A stretch of 15,047 bases of DNA from the NCBI GenBank assembly GCA_031963225.1, contig JASSUD010000067.1, forward strand, positions 1-15,047, written 5' to 3'. Below, in pieces: positions 1-7,820 of the stretch. A program made the translations under genes and the position numbers. Every line of letters starts with the position of its first letter. The first letter of the stretch is position 1. The notes under the pieces are model-generated. The model saw nothing but the letters and a program-made list of their open reading frames with translations, searched no databases and had not been told where the DNA came from. The stretch comes from JASSUD01 sp031963225. GTDB taxonomy: Bacteria > Pseudomonadota > Gammaproteobacteria > Burkholderiales > Burkholderiaceae.

Positions 1-17
1 AAAAAGACAGCGGTCAT

Positions 18-138
18 CATGTTGGGGTTCCTTCGTCACCACCAACCTACCGTTCTGACATCTGCATGTGTATTTTAAAAGCGGTGATTACAAGTCAGTG
101 GTATACATGTTGGGGTTCGTGCCTCACCGCCAACCTAC
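18..138. repeat. Pair of REP-type repeats in direct orientation
   Basis: Two 33-bp copies, 18-50 and 106-138, both have their GTAG end on the right, so GTAG reads on the minus strand. The left copy has the loop class gacgaagga (class A) and the right copy gaggcacga (class B). Both keep the stem GTTGG-x-GGT paired with ACC-CCAAC. Sequence inside each unit also matches the flanks of other copies: AAAGACA before the left copy and AAGTCAGTGG before the right copy. Unlike the other three pairs in the window, these two are not inverted. They fill most of the region upstream of coaX, and no other gene is visible in 1-192. Confidence 0.8.
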
Positions 139-192
139 GTCAATAAAAATTGCTCAGATTTCTTTTTAATATCTCTTCTTGCTCGTTTTGCT

Positions 193-1131
193 ATGCCTGC
201 TTCTGCGTCTACATGTTATTTATTGATCGATGCTGGTAATAGTGCGGTTAAATGGGCGCTTACTAGTCCTGGTCTTACGCTGGAAACATTGCATATAGCG
301 CTTCGCAACTCGCCTCAACGCGATGGGATTTTCTGTGCGACAGGGGTGTTTGCGCATACGCTATCTAAAGCACTTCCTTCCCCCATTGAGGATAGTCTTT
401 CTAACGCTCCTAATTGGGGTGATCTCCCTAAGCCCGCTAGTGTATGGATCAGCAATGTCGCAGGGGGAGAGGTAGCACAGCGCCTTGCACAATGGGTAGA
501 CCAATATTGGCCTGGAATTACCCAACATCGTATTCATGCACAGGCGCAGCAGTGCGGTGTAACGAATGGCTATCATCGCCCGCAACAGTTAGGCAGTGAT
601 CGTTGGGCTAGTTTGATCGGTGCGCATGCGGCTTACCCAGGGGAAGCCATGCTTATTGCTACGCTGGGTACGGCAACTACTTTAGAAGCGCTGGATGCCA
701 GCGGCAGATTTATCGGGGGCCTTATTGGGCCAGGCGCAGCCAGCGCATTACACGCACTGACACAAAGTGCGGCACAGCTTCCTGATCCACATACTTTTCC
801 TTCACTTAAACCTTCTGCTTCAAACTCTGAAACACTCCTCTCCCCTTCTTTTTTTGCGCTTGATACAGTTACTGCGCTACAAGAAGGTCAATGGCTAGCT
901 CAAGCTGGGTTTATCGAGCGGGGATGGCAAAGTGTCTGTGCGCATTTCAATATTTCTACACCCTCTGTATCTGTACAAACACCATCGCCTCTACGCTGCT
1001 TATTAAGCGGAGGCGCAGCACTACAAGTAGCTCCTCGCTTAACTATCCCCCACACCTATCACCCACACCTTGTTTTGCAGGGTTTGGCGGTGATGGCGTT
1101 TGAAGCCAAAGCGCACCACCTCCCGCTTTAA
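193..1131 (+). CDS. coaX: Type III pantothenate kinase (CoaX/Baf)
   Basis: Predicted to phosphorylate pantothenate with ATP, the first committed step of coenzyme A synthesis, in the cytoplasm. The 312-residue protein shows the family landmarks in order: the phosphate-binding DAGNS with a following Lys (residues 13-20), NGYHRPQQLGSDRW with the conserved Asp at 136, GTATT at 159-163, GGLIGPG at 175-181, and a C-terminal SGGAA followed by LVLQGLAVMA. These match Burkholderia and Bordetella Baf proteins. It is longer than the roughly 260 residues usual for the family. The extra length is mostly in a Ser/Pro-rich stretch around residues 203-225 and in loops near 40-80. In Burkholderia the gene usually follows birA; here a REP pair lies upstream and no birA is in view. 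The ATG at 193 has no clear Shine-Dalgarno sequence, but the reading starts only about ten residues before the first motif. Confidence 0.93.
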   Translation: MPASASTCYLLIDAGNSAVKWALTSPGLTLETLHIALRNSPQRDGIFCATGVFAHTLSKALPSPIEDSLSNAPNWGDLPKPASVWISNVAGGEVAQRLAQWVDQYWPGITQHRIHAQAQQCGVTNGYHRPQQLGSDRWASLIGAHAAYPGEAMLIATLGTATTLEALDASGRFIGGLIGPGAASALHALTQSAAQLPDPHTFPSLKPSASNSETLLSPSFFALDTVTALQEGQWLAQAGFIERGWQSVCAHFNISTPSVSVQTPSPLRCLLSGGAALQVAPRLTIPHTYHPHLVLQGLAVMAFEAKAHHLPL

Positions 1132-1202
1132 AACCCCATTTCTATTGGCATTTTTACGCAAAAACAAACTCTGTTTCGTTTTTAAAATGGAGGAAATTCT
1201 CA

Positions 1203-1281
1203 ATAGTGCAACACTATGAGTCAAATGGAAGTGTACATATAGGGTTAAAAAAATCAGTAAAAGATAGATAACCATGTACAC
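1203..1281. promoter_or_regulatory. Small inverted repeats upstream of the 545-residue protein
   Basis: The 211-bp gap between coaX and the next gene holds a perfect 6-bp inverted repeat with a 3-nt spacer (ATAGTG-CAA-CACTAT, 1203-1217). It also holds an 8-bp inverted pair GTGTACAT (1231-1238) and ATGTACAC (1274-1281). Either could be an operator or an mRNA hairpin for the gene starting at 1343. No convincing -35/-10 pair was found, and repeats this short can arise by chance in AT-rich sequence. Confidence 0.2.
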
Positions 1282-1342
1282 CCAGATGAAATGACATAGC
1301 TGTGCGTAGCGCGTCTAATAAGGGCTCAAGAAGGGGAATAGA

Positions 1343-2980
1343 ATGAGCATAAGGGTGGTATCAAATGGAAATGCGCCATTGCTAACAACCGCCGCAAACA
1401 CGGGTGGAAGGAATGCAAAAATGAGAAACCATAACTCACTTTCTTTATCTATTTCAGGGCTTATTGCCAATAATAATAAAGTGCGCCACTCAGCCCCTTC
1501 GCTTACTTCATCCTCAACAACCAGCACATCGTCAAAGTCTGTTTATTCTGAATTCTGGGACAAAAATGAAAATAGCCCAGGGCTTTTCACTAAATTTAAA
1601 AATAGACTATCGAGTCCGGGCGGTTCGATCTCTCTGCCTACTCCACCATTAACTGCCAGCGGATCGTCAAATTCAACCAGTATAAGCTACAACCTTGCCA
1701 GCAGTATTAAATCAGGAAAAAGCCCTGTTCAGTCTGTATTCTCGGCCAAGAGTGAAAATAGCCCAGGGCTTTTCACTAAATTTAAAAATAGGCTATCGAA
1801 TCCGGGCGGCTCGATCTCTCTACCTACTCCACCATCAACTGCCAGCGAATCGTCAAATTCAACCGGTATAAGCTATAACCTTGCCAGCAGTATTAAATCA
1901 GGAAAAAGCCCTGTTCAGTCTGTATTCTCAGACAAAAAAAGTAATATAGAAAATAGCAGTAATTTAAAAAATTTATCGACACCTCCTCCGGGTGGAAATA
2001 CTTCAAAAGTTTCTCCTCAGTATGTATTAAATTTGGTGATAGAAGAAACTTTTTTGAGAGATCCTAAGTTAGGAGGAGGCGTTCGACATATTCCTAATTC
2101 ATTAAATTGCTACACGGATAGAAGCGATTCCTCTGACATACCAAACGCAGAGGATAGGAAAATATTTTCTGCAATGATGGAAGAAAATGGCAATAATCTT
2201 TCAAAGACTGTTGAAAAATTTAATACATTTCAATCTCAAGATATAGAAGATAGAAAAACATTTTCTGCAATGATGAAAGAAAATGACTACGACCTTTCAA
2301 AGACTGTTGAAGAATTTGGTAAATTTCAATCTCAAGATATAGAAGATAGAAAAATATTTTCTGCAATGATGAAAGAAAATGACTACAATCTTTCAAAGAC
2401 TGTTGAAGAATTTGGTAAATTTCAATCTCAAGATGTAGAAGATAGAAAAATATTTTCTGCAATGATGAAAGAAAATAATTATAACGTTTCAAAGACTGTT
2501 GAAGAATTTAATACATTTCAATCTCTATGCACAGAACAAAAAAATTCAATAAAATATCTTAAAGAGATTCAAGAATTAATAGGCGAACCAGAAAAAAGCA
2601 TAGAAATAACAAAAAATTTATCGAAAAATAAAAATGCAGTTGAACTAAAAGAATTGGTAGATCATTTAAAAGAAATTAAAAAACTAGAAGACCCAAAAAC
2701 AGCCAAATTTAACTATATACTCATGCTATTTGAGAATGGAGTAACAAACGACCCAGAAAAGCTCAAACAAATAATAGAAAAACAGAAACAAACCATAAAA
2801 CGATTGTCGAACGAAAAAAAACTAAGCTTTATGCCAGAAGTTATTTCTGAAAAAAAATCTGGCATGGTCGATAAATTAGAGCTGCCCGATATGCATCTTG
2901 CAAAAAAAAATGTCGGCCAGCACTTATCAACCATGGTAAGTTCTGTACGACATTTTTTAGGTAAGATAGCCGTCTTATAG
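1343..2980 (+). CDS. Ser-rich, internally repeated protein of unknown function (candidate effector)
   Basis: I do not recognise this 545-residue protein. The start is supported by a strong ribosome-binding site (AGAAGGGG, 7-8 nt before the ATG). It has no signal peptide or membrane segment. Residues 1-75 are rich in Ser, Thr and Asn. Residues 75-199 hold two tandem 62-residue repeats containing SPGLFTKFKNRLS, PGGSISLPTPP and SGKSPVQSVFS. Residues 270-397 hold four tandem 32-residue repeats of the form EDRKxFSAMMKEN...LSKTVEEF..FQSQD. Residues 400-500 are Lys/Glu-rich and probably helical or coiled coil. GC content drops sharply in the 3' half relative to the neighbours. A Ser/Thr/Pro-rich N-terminus, tandem repeats and a helical C-terminus are common in secreted effectors of host-associated bacteria, but nothing here proves secretion. 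The 32-residue unit faintly recalls small helical modules (Fis-type helix-turn-helix or UBA/CUE), a resemblance too weak to rely on. Confidence 0.8.
   Translation: MSIRVVSNGNAPLLTTAANTGGRNAKMRNHNSLSLSISGLIANNNKVRHSAPSLTSSSTTSTSSKSVYSEFWDKNENSPGLFTKFKNRLSSPGGSISLPTPPLTASGSSNSTSISYNLASSIKSGKSPVQSVFSAKSENSPGLFTKFKNRLSNPGGSISLPTPPSTASESSNSTGISYNLASSIKSGKSPVQSVFSDKKSNIENSSNLKNLSTPPPGGNTSKVSPQYVLNLVIEETFLRDPKLGGGVRHIPNSLNCYTDRSDSSDIPNAEDRKIFSAMMEENGNNLSKTVEKFNTFQSQDIEDRKTFSAMMKENDYDLSKTVEEFGKFQSQDIEDRKIFSAMMKENDYNLSKTVEEFGKFQSQDVEDRKIFSAMMKENNYNVSKTVEEFNTFQSLCTEQKNSIKYLKEIQELIGEPEKSIEITKNLSKNKNAVELKELVDHLKEIKKLEDPKTAKFNYILMLFENGVTNDPEKLKQIIEKQKQTIKRLSNEKKLSFMPEVISEKKSGMVDKLELPDMHLAKKNVGQHLSTMVSSVRHFLGKIAVL
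1567..1938 (+). repeat. Two tandem 186-bp (62-residue) coding repeats
   Basis: The unit 1567-1752 is repeated in frame at 1753-1938. Both copies begin TGAAAATAGCCCAGGG and both end near GTATTCTC. They differ by roughly ten bases, so the duplication is fairly recent or is kept uniform by recombination. Each copy encodes SPGLFTKFKNRLS, then a PGGSISLPTPP segment, then a Ser/Asn-rich linker. Confidence 0.88.
2150..2533 (+). repeat. Four tandem 96-bp (32-residue) coding repeats
   Basis: Units start at 2150, 2246, 2342 and 2438, exactly 96 bp apart, each opening with GAGGAT or GAAGAT (Glu-Asp). Copies 2 and 3 differ by about four bases; the first and last are more diverged, and the last runs out after CAATCT. 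The encoded unit alternates a charged EDRK start, FSAMMKEN and SKTVEEF, suggesting two short helices per repeat. Confidence 0.9.
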
Positions 2981-3001
2981 ATTTAAAATAGGGTATGACT
3001 T

Positions 3002-3026
3002 TACAGAAAAAGTACCTGTATATTTT
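3002..3026 (+). terminator. Weak candidate terminator between convergent genes
   Basis: A 5-bp stem (TACAG at 3002-3006 with CTGTA at 3016-3020) is followed by TATTTTTT. It lies just after the 545-residue protein gene and just before the end of the oppositely directed methyltransferase gene. The stem is short and AT-rich, so this is only a possible rho-independent terminator. Confidence 0.3.
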
Positions 3027-3038
3027 TTGCTATTCAAT

Positions 3039-4403
3039 TCAATCATTTTTACGTCGCATAGACCCTGCAATCAAATCAAACCGGAATAAACGACACTCTA
3101 ACGGGCCGTTAAAAAGCGGGGTTTTTAGTGCTTCTCTTAAACGCAATTTTCCAGGTAAGCGTCGATCTGGTGTAAGAATGCAAGCGCGCCAGCCTGTGAA
3201 GCGCTGCTTAAGTGCATCCCCCAATTCTTTGAAAAATTCAAAATCGTCAGGGGCTTGTGCATTTTCTAAAGCAGCAGGCTCAGATAGCCGTGTGCGGTAG
3301 TGCGGGCTTTGCTCTTGGGGGCGAAATCGGTCTTCTCGTCTGCCTCTTTCTGAATGAGGCGCACGTTCACCACGCACTTCAATACGCTCTCCATAGGGAG
3401 GGTTCATTACGATGATGCCTGGGGTAGTGCTGGGCGGGGTTATTTTTCTTGCATCTAGTGCTGTAAGTGGCAGAGCAGGCAGGCCTGCCCTGGAGAGGTT
3501 TGCGCGCGTGATGGCTAACATCTCTGTAGAAATATCACTACCTGAAATACCCAGACTTTCTCCGAGCTCACGACCTGGTCTGTTGATGACGTTGCGATAC
3601 GCCTCTTGTGCAGGAATTTTGATGGAGCGCCATGCTGATCCATCAAAAGGAGCTAGGTTTTCAAAACCAAAGGAGCGGTGTGCACCAGGAGCGAGATTCA
3701 GTGCCATTTGTGCTGCTTCAGCGAGGAAGGTGCCGCTACCGCACATAGGATCATATAGAGCGGTTCCTGGCTTCCAGCCGCTGAGTCGTATGATTCCTGC
3801 GGCTAAATTTTCGCGTAAAGGCGCGGCCCCTTTGTCTAACCGCCAGCCGCGCTTAAATAGAGAGTCGCCTGAGGTATCGAGGTAGAGCGTGCAGATGGTG
3901 TCGCTTAGAAAAACGAAAATACGTACATCCGGTTCATAGGTATTGACACTGGGGCGCTGCCCTGTCTTTTCACGAAAGCGATCGCATACGGCATCTTTTA
4001 CCCGCAAAGTGGCAAAGTCTAAGCTGCGTAATGGCGATCTTATTGCACTCATATGCACACGCAAGGTGTGCTGCGGTGTAAACCAAGCTTCCCATTCTTG
4101 CGCAAGGGCGAAGTCAAAAATATCCTCCTCATTCTGGTAGGGCCGCTCATCTAGCTTGAGTAGTACCCGACTGGCTATTCGGGAGTGCAGATTCAACTGC
4201 ATAGCAGCTTCCCACCGTCCTTTGCAATGCACGCCACCAGAGACTGTTTGGCCTATTTTTAAACGGCTAAAAGAGCTGGCTGCTTTGGGAGCAGAGGCAC
4301 CGGGGGCATGAGGAGACAAACCTGCTGCAATCTCATTTAACTCCTCAGATAACACAGATTCCAACCCACTAGGGCAGGAGACAAAAAAATCAAATAGCGA
4401 CAT
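3039..4403 (-). CDS. THUMP-domain class I SAM-dependent RNA methyltransferase (RlmL N-half/YcbY type)
   Basis: Predicted to transfer a methyl group from S-adenosylmethionine to a base in RNA, most likely 23S rRNA, in the cytoplasm. From the ATG at 4403 the protein has 454 residues and starts MSLFDFFVSCPSGLE, as in Burkholderia relatives. A ferredoxin-like/THUMP region fills about residues 1-165 (LNLHSRIASRVLLKL, then SPLRSLDFATLRVKDAVCDR). The methyltransferase domain follows: DPMCGSGT (218-225) is the SAM-binding loop and NPPYGER (334-340) is the catalytic motif IV of base N-methyltransferases. The C-terminus LFNGPLECRLFRFDLIAGS is typical of the group. It matches the N-terminal half of E. 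coli RlmL and lacks the RlmK half. An in-frame GTG at 4436 would add 11 residues without homology, and neither start has a strong Shine-Dalgarno. It lies 91 bp behind mnmA on the same strand. The exact target base is not readable from the sequence. Confidence 0.9.
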   Translation of the reverse strand: MSLFDFFVSCPSGLESVLSEELNEIAAGLSPHAPGASAPKAASSFSRLKIGQTVSGGVHCKGRWEAAMQLNLHSRIASRVLLKLDERPYQNEEDIFDFALAQEWEAWFTPQHTLRVHMSAIRSPLRSLDFATLRVKDAVCDRFREKTGQRPSVNTYEPDVRIFVFLSDTICTLYLDTSGDSLFKRGWRLDKGAAPLRENLAAGIIRLSGWKPGTALYDPMCGSGTFLAEAAQMALNLAPGAHRSFGFENLAPFDGSAWRSIKIPAQEAYRNVINRPGRELGESLGISGSDISTEMLAITRANLSRAGLPALPLTALDARKITPPSTTPGIIVMNPPYGERIEVRGERAPHSERGRREDRFRPQEQSPHYRTRLSEPAALENAQAPDDFEFFKELGDALKQRFTGWRACILTPDRRLPGKLRLREALKTPLFNGPLECRLFRFDLIAGSMRRKND

Positions 4404-4456
4404 GAAAGGAGACTCGAAAGAGAGATAAAAATGCACGCAGGGCTTGCAGTGTGTTT

Positions 4457-4480
4457 GTAGGGTGAGGTTTGCACCTCACC
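4457..4480 (+). repeat. GTAG-headed perfect hairpin, possible second REP class
   Basis: GTAG (4457-4460) is followed by a perfect 7-bp stem, GGTGAGG (4461-4467) with CCTCACC (4474-4480), and a 6-nt loop. The tetranucleotide head plus hairpin is the usual layout of REP elements, but the stem differs from the main repeat family of this window. It sits in the 91-bp gap between mnmA and the methyltransferase gene. Read leftward there is no T-run after the stem, so a rho-independent terminator is unlikely. Confidence 0.45.
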
Positions 4481-4494
4481 TGAACCCATGAGGG

Positions 4495-5703
4495 CTATAT
4501 AGTAGAGTGAATAATGCCCCCGCCTAGGCATACTTCGCCTTCATACAATACGGCGGACTGTCCGGGGGTAACTGCCCATTGAGGCGTATTAAAATCCAAA
4601 GCAAATTGTGCAGATATAGTCTGCTCTGTAGGCAGGTCACTCTGTATCGAGGACAGCATACAGGGTGCATCCATTTGGCGGTAACGTGTTTTGGCATGTA
4701 ACTGCATGGATTTAGGTGGCTCGCCAGCTATCCAGTTTGCTCGTTGGGCGGTCAAGCGCTGGCTAGTCAGTGCTGGATGTTGATGGCCCTGCACTACGTA
4801 GAGCGTGTTTTTGGCCAAGTCTTTTGCTGCGACAAACCAGGGTTGGCCATGCGATGAGGGTTCTTGGCTCGAGTCTCTACCTATAGGCTCGCGTTGCCCT
4901 CCTACTCCCAAACCTTTACGTTGACCTAAGGTATAAAACGAGAGGCCTATGTGTTCACCGAGTATCTGCCCTTCTAGCGTTTTAATAGGGCCAGGTTCTG
5001 TAGGTAAATAACGCTGCAAAAAGGCCCGAAACGGACGTTCGCCGATAAAACATATCCCTGTGGAATCTTTTTTACGTGCATTGGGTAAACCAATTTGCGT
5101 GGCAATCTCGCGTACTTGAACTTTAGTCAACTCTCCCAATGGAAAGAGCGTGTGCTGCAACTGCGATTGGGTCAGGCGATGTAAAAAGTAGCTTTGATCT
5201 TTACTGGCGTCTTGTGCTTTGAGCAATTCCATTTTGCCTTCAGCCGTTTCACGCAAGCGGGCATAGTGGCCTGTTGCAATTTTGGTATGGGTCGTTGTCA
5301 AAAGTGGGCTTTTATCATCACTGCCGTCTTTTAAATGTAGAGCATGTTCCAAAAAAGCTTTGAATTTAATCTCTGCATTGCACAGTACATCAGGGTTAGG
5401 CGTACGCCCCGCTGAGTACTCCGATAAAAATTCTTCGAAAACGCGCTCTTTATACTCTTGTGCAAAGTTCACTACCTCTACATCGATACCGATTTTATCG
5501 GCAACCGATACCACGTCTAGCCAGTCTTGACGCGCAGAGCAATATCCCTCGGAAGTACCATCGCTCTCTTCATCGTCATCTTCCCAGTTTTTCATAAACA
5601 GGCCGATGACTTCATAGCCTTGCTGCTTGAGCAGCCAAGCCGTGACCGAGGAATCTACCCCGCCAGACATTCCAACCACCACGCTGGGTTTAGACATATT
5701 CAT
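4495..5703 (-). CDS. mnmA: tRNA-specific 2-thiouridylase MnmA
   Basis: Predicted to install the 2-thio group on U34 of tRNA-Lys, -Glu and -Gln, using ATP and a sulfur relay (IscS/Tus), in the cytoplasm. The 402-residue protein carries the PP-loop GMSGGVDSSV (residues 11-20). The catalytic Cys108 is in VLCNAEIKF and the persulfide-carrying Cys218 is in STGICFIGER. SAGRTPNPD, KDQSYFLHRL and the C-terminal PQWAVTPGQSAVLYEGEVCLGGG are family blocks. It is somewhat longer than Burkholderia MnmA because of insertions near residues 45-54, 125-140 and 280-290. The ATG at 5703 begins MNMSKP; the second ATG at 5697 is an equally good start, and no clear ribosome-binding site separates them. It starts 29 bp after dsbD ends on the same strand, so the two may share a transcript. 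Confidence 0.95.
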   Translation of the reverse strand: MNMSKPSVVVGMSGGVDSSVTAWLLKQQGYEVIGLFMKNWEDDDEESDGTSEGYCSARQDWLDVVSVADKIGIDVEVVNFAQEYKERVFEEFLSEYSAGRTPNPDVLCNAEIKFKAFLEHALHLKDGSDDKSPLLTTTHTKIATGHYARLRETAEGKMELLKAQDASKDQSYFLHRLTQSQLQHTLFPLGELTKVQVREIATQIGLPNARKKDSTGICFIGERPFRAFLQRYLPTEPGPIKTLEGQILGEHIGLSFYTLGQRKGLGVGGQREPIGRDSSQEPSSHGQPWFVAAKDLAKNTLYVVQGHQHPALTSQRLTAQRANWIAGEPPKSMQLHAKTRYRQMDAPCMLSSIQSDLPTEQTISAQFALDFNTPQWAVTPGQSAVLYEGEVCLGGGIIHSTI

Positions 5704-5732
5704 AGACTTAAAAATCGGTTTAGCAAGTAGTT

Positions 5733-7712
5733 TTATCTTTGGTTTTGAGCGTTTATGGGCTGGTCTTCAAGGACTCTGTGGCGCGCATGTTGGGGTTCCT
5801 TCGTCACCACCAACCTACGTTCAAGCAAAGGGTCTAGGATCTGTAACAGGGCTTGAGGCGATATATAGCCTACGCGGCGTAAGGCCATTATCTCATTGCC
5901 GTTTGCATCAAAAAAAAGAAAAGCAGGGGGGCCATATAAGCCAAAATATTTCAGCAGCTCCGCAATGGCGGGCGTATTCGTACTCACATTTAGGCGCAAT
6001 ATATTAAAGGCTTGTAAATGCGCGCGCACTTCTGTTGCTGCCAGGGTTACACGCTCAATTTTGCTACAAGCTGCGCAATTGTCGGCATAGACTTTTAGCA
6101 CAGATATTTTTTGGTTCGAGCGCACAGCAGCGTTGAGTTCGGCCTGTGTATGCACAGGATGAAATATCAAATCTGCATTAGGGCGTGTCCTCAATTGCCC
6201 CGCTCTATCTGGGAGTGTGGATGCCTTTTGTTGCCAGCCAGCAGCGTGTAGCAAGGTTATTCCTGCTGGCAGGGCTAAATACAAGGCCACACCTAATAGC
6301 ACGATAGCAATGGCTTGTTGTACATAACGCATCCACGCTCCTGATCGGGGCAGATAGGCACTTAGGCCTACTCCCATCGCGATAAGCGGGAGCCCTAGAC
6401 CCATGCCAAGCGCAAATAATGCAAGCGCTCCAATCCCAATATGTCCTGTTTGCCCAATAAATGCGAGCACTCCAAATAGAGGAGGGCTCATGCAGGGGCT
6501 CAACGTTAACGCAGACACCGCACCCATAATAAAAGCGAGGCTGGATCTACCTTGCGCGCTCAAGCCTAAACTAGGTGCCACACGCCTTATAAGAGAAAAA
6601 GCAAACCCCCGACCGCGCAGCAACATTATCGCCATAATAAAAATGACGGCTGCAAAGCTAGCTTGCACCCACGGATGTCCCATACTCGCGCCAAAACGCT
6701 GACCTGCAAGCGCTGCTATTACGCCAAATAGCGCATAGGTGCTGGCCATACCCAATACATAGAGCAATGAAAGGCGCAATCCACGCCGCCATGAAAAAGT
6801 AGCAGGCGGCTTTTGAGATGGCGGTTCGTCTTTAGATAGTACAAAGCAGCGCTTCTCAGAATGCGCATTAGCCTGCAATATCAAAGCAGACACAATGGGA
6901 ATCATGGGCCAGGAACAAGGTAGCACACTTAATGCCACGCCAAAAAAGAAGAAGAGCGCAAAAAAGGCTAAAGGGGTAAGCCCGTATAGCCATTCAGGAG
7001 CATTACGTTTTGCATCCAACTTATGCAATGTTGTGAGGGCAGCTTGCGAATCGGTAAGGCCTGACCATGCTGCATGTAATGTGGAGGATGGAGGAGGCAA
7101 TACGGTGGGAGTGATCGTGGTATTTGTAATGCGCTGGCGGTATGTGATGGGCGCATAACATAAGCCCGTATCTGCACACCCTTGCAGCGTTACTGCCAAA
7201 ACAAAAGGCTTTGGCCTAGGCAATTTAGATTCTTGATTCGCATCGCGAACAGGAAAAGATACAGGAATAGCTACAGTTTGCTTTTGCCGATATATCTGCA
7301 CATTTTTTTGTAAATTTGCATCCCATTTTTCTTGTGCAGCCGGCAGGCGTAGCGGACCCAGCTGAGCATTGCCTTTTTCAACGACCACCTTCAGGCGCTC
7401 TGCATACAGCGCATAACCTGGAGCAATGTCCAAAAGCAAGTCGACCTGGCCCAATTTTTCCTGAAAACGCACACGAAAAGCTTGCTCAGGTGGCAAAAAA
7501 TCCGACGGCATCGAGGCTGCCATCCGTGCCTGGGAAGGCAAAGCATCAATAGATGGCCTAAAGCTCCAAAGCACAGCTATGCCAATTAACAGCACAGATA
7601 AAGCGATACCCCAAAGGCCTTGGGCAGTACGGGTGGTGAATAAGGTGAATTTGGGCTTCATGCGCATCACTGAATGAGAGGGGAAGTTTCTGGGCGCGAT
7701 TACGCCAAGCAT
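5733..7712 (-). CDS. dsbD: Thiol:disulfide interchange protein DsbD with REP-derived C-terminal tail
   Basis: Inner-membrane protein that passes electrons from cytoplasmic thioredoxin to periplasmic DsbC/DsbG-type partners. All three modules are present in 659 residues. An N-terminal membrane anchor (about 33-51) leads to the periplasmic alpha domain with Cys179 and Cys185 (QGCADTGLCY). The multi-span beta domain (about 245-490) has Cys266 (LPCSWPMIPI) and Cys407 (SPCMSPPLFG). The thioredoxin-like gamma domain has YADNCAACSK (Cys546, Cys549) and GPPAFLFFD. So the full cysteine relay is intact. The last 28 or so residues, after ILDPLLER, are unusual because residues 632-642 are encoded by a REP repeat (5786-5818) and the rest by its flank. 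ATG at 7712 gives a 15-residue extension before a second candidate start, ATG 7667; neither has a clear ribosome-binding site. A 23-bp segment encoding part of the beta-gamma linker (6179-6201) recurs upstream of rpe. Confidence 0.93.
   Translation of the reverse strand: MLGVIAPRNFPSHSVMRMKPKFTLFTTRTAQGLWGIALSVLLIGIAVLWSFRPSIDALPSQARMAASMPSDFLPPEQAFRVRFQEKLGQVDLLLDIAPGYALYAERLKVVVEKGNAQLGPLRLPAAQEKWDANLQKNVQIYRQKQTVAIPVSFPVRDANQESKLPRPKPFVLAVTLQGCADTGLCYAPITYRQRITNTTITPTVLPPPSSTLHAAWSGLTDSQAALTTLHKLDAKRNAPEWLYGLTPLAFFALFFFFGVALSVLPCSWPMIPIVSALILQANAHSEKRCFVLSKDEPPSQKPPATFSWRRGLRLSLLYVLGMASTYALFGVIAALAGQRFGASMGHPWVQASFAAVIFIMAIMLLRGRGFAFSLIRRVAPSLGLSAQGRSSLAFIMGAVSALTLSPCMSPPLFGVLAFIGQTGHIGIGALALFALGMGLGLPLIAMGVGLSAYLPRSGAWMRYVQQAIAIVLLGVALYLALPAGITLLHAAGWQQKASTLPDRAGQLRTRPNADLIFHPVHTQAELNAAVRSNQKISVLKVYADNCAACSKIERVTLAATEVRAHLQAFNILRLNVSTNTPAIAELLKYFGLYGPPAFLFFDANGNEIMALRRVGYISPQALLQILDPLLERRLVVTKEPQHARHRVLEDQPINAQNQR
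5786..5818 (-). repeat. REP-type repeat, class A, inside the dsbD 3' end
   Basis: A single 33-bp unit with GTAG reading on the minus strand, stem GTTGG-T-GGT paired with ACC-CCAAC, and loop gacgaagga. The adjoining 30 bp (CTGGTCTTCAAGGACTCTGTGG) also match the flanks of the class A copies near 10262 and 11890, so the mobile or copied unit is about 60 bp. No class B partner is found nearby. It is read as codons of dsbD. Confidence 0.85.
6179..6201. repeat. 23-bp repeat, copy 1 (within dsbD)
   Basis: TAGGGCGTGTCCTCAATTG, then one variable base and CCC. The 19-base block is identical to one at 9400-9418 upstream of rpe, and 22 of 23 positions match overall. On the minus strand it encodes about eight residues of the DsbD linker between the membrane and thioredoxin domains. 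The sequence resembles the terminal inverted repeat of an IS5-type insertion sequence, but no transposase is attached, so this is only a resemblance. Confidence 0.55.
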
Positions 7713-7820
7713 AATGCTTTTTAGTAAACGCCCTTCGCTCAGAGTTCTCTTTATTTTCCTAAGAATTTTTACACAGGAAAATCAATAACACAGCATCGCA
7801 CACGATACAAGAAGAGTCTC

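Noticed and set aside
1039..1281. 80-codon reverse frame at the end of coaX
   Set aside because: It has no ribosome-binding site, overlaps the conserved C-terminus of coaX, and its hydrophobic character comes from AT-rich intergenic DNA.
3412..3885. 157-codon plus-strand frame
   Set aside because: It lies wholly opposite the methyltransferase gene, whose motifs are intact, and has no ribosome-binding site or homology.
5627..6007. 126-codon plus-strand frame
   Set aside because: It overlaps the start of mnmA and the end of dsbD on the opposite strand and includes the REP unit. It has no protein-like features.
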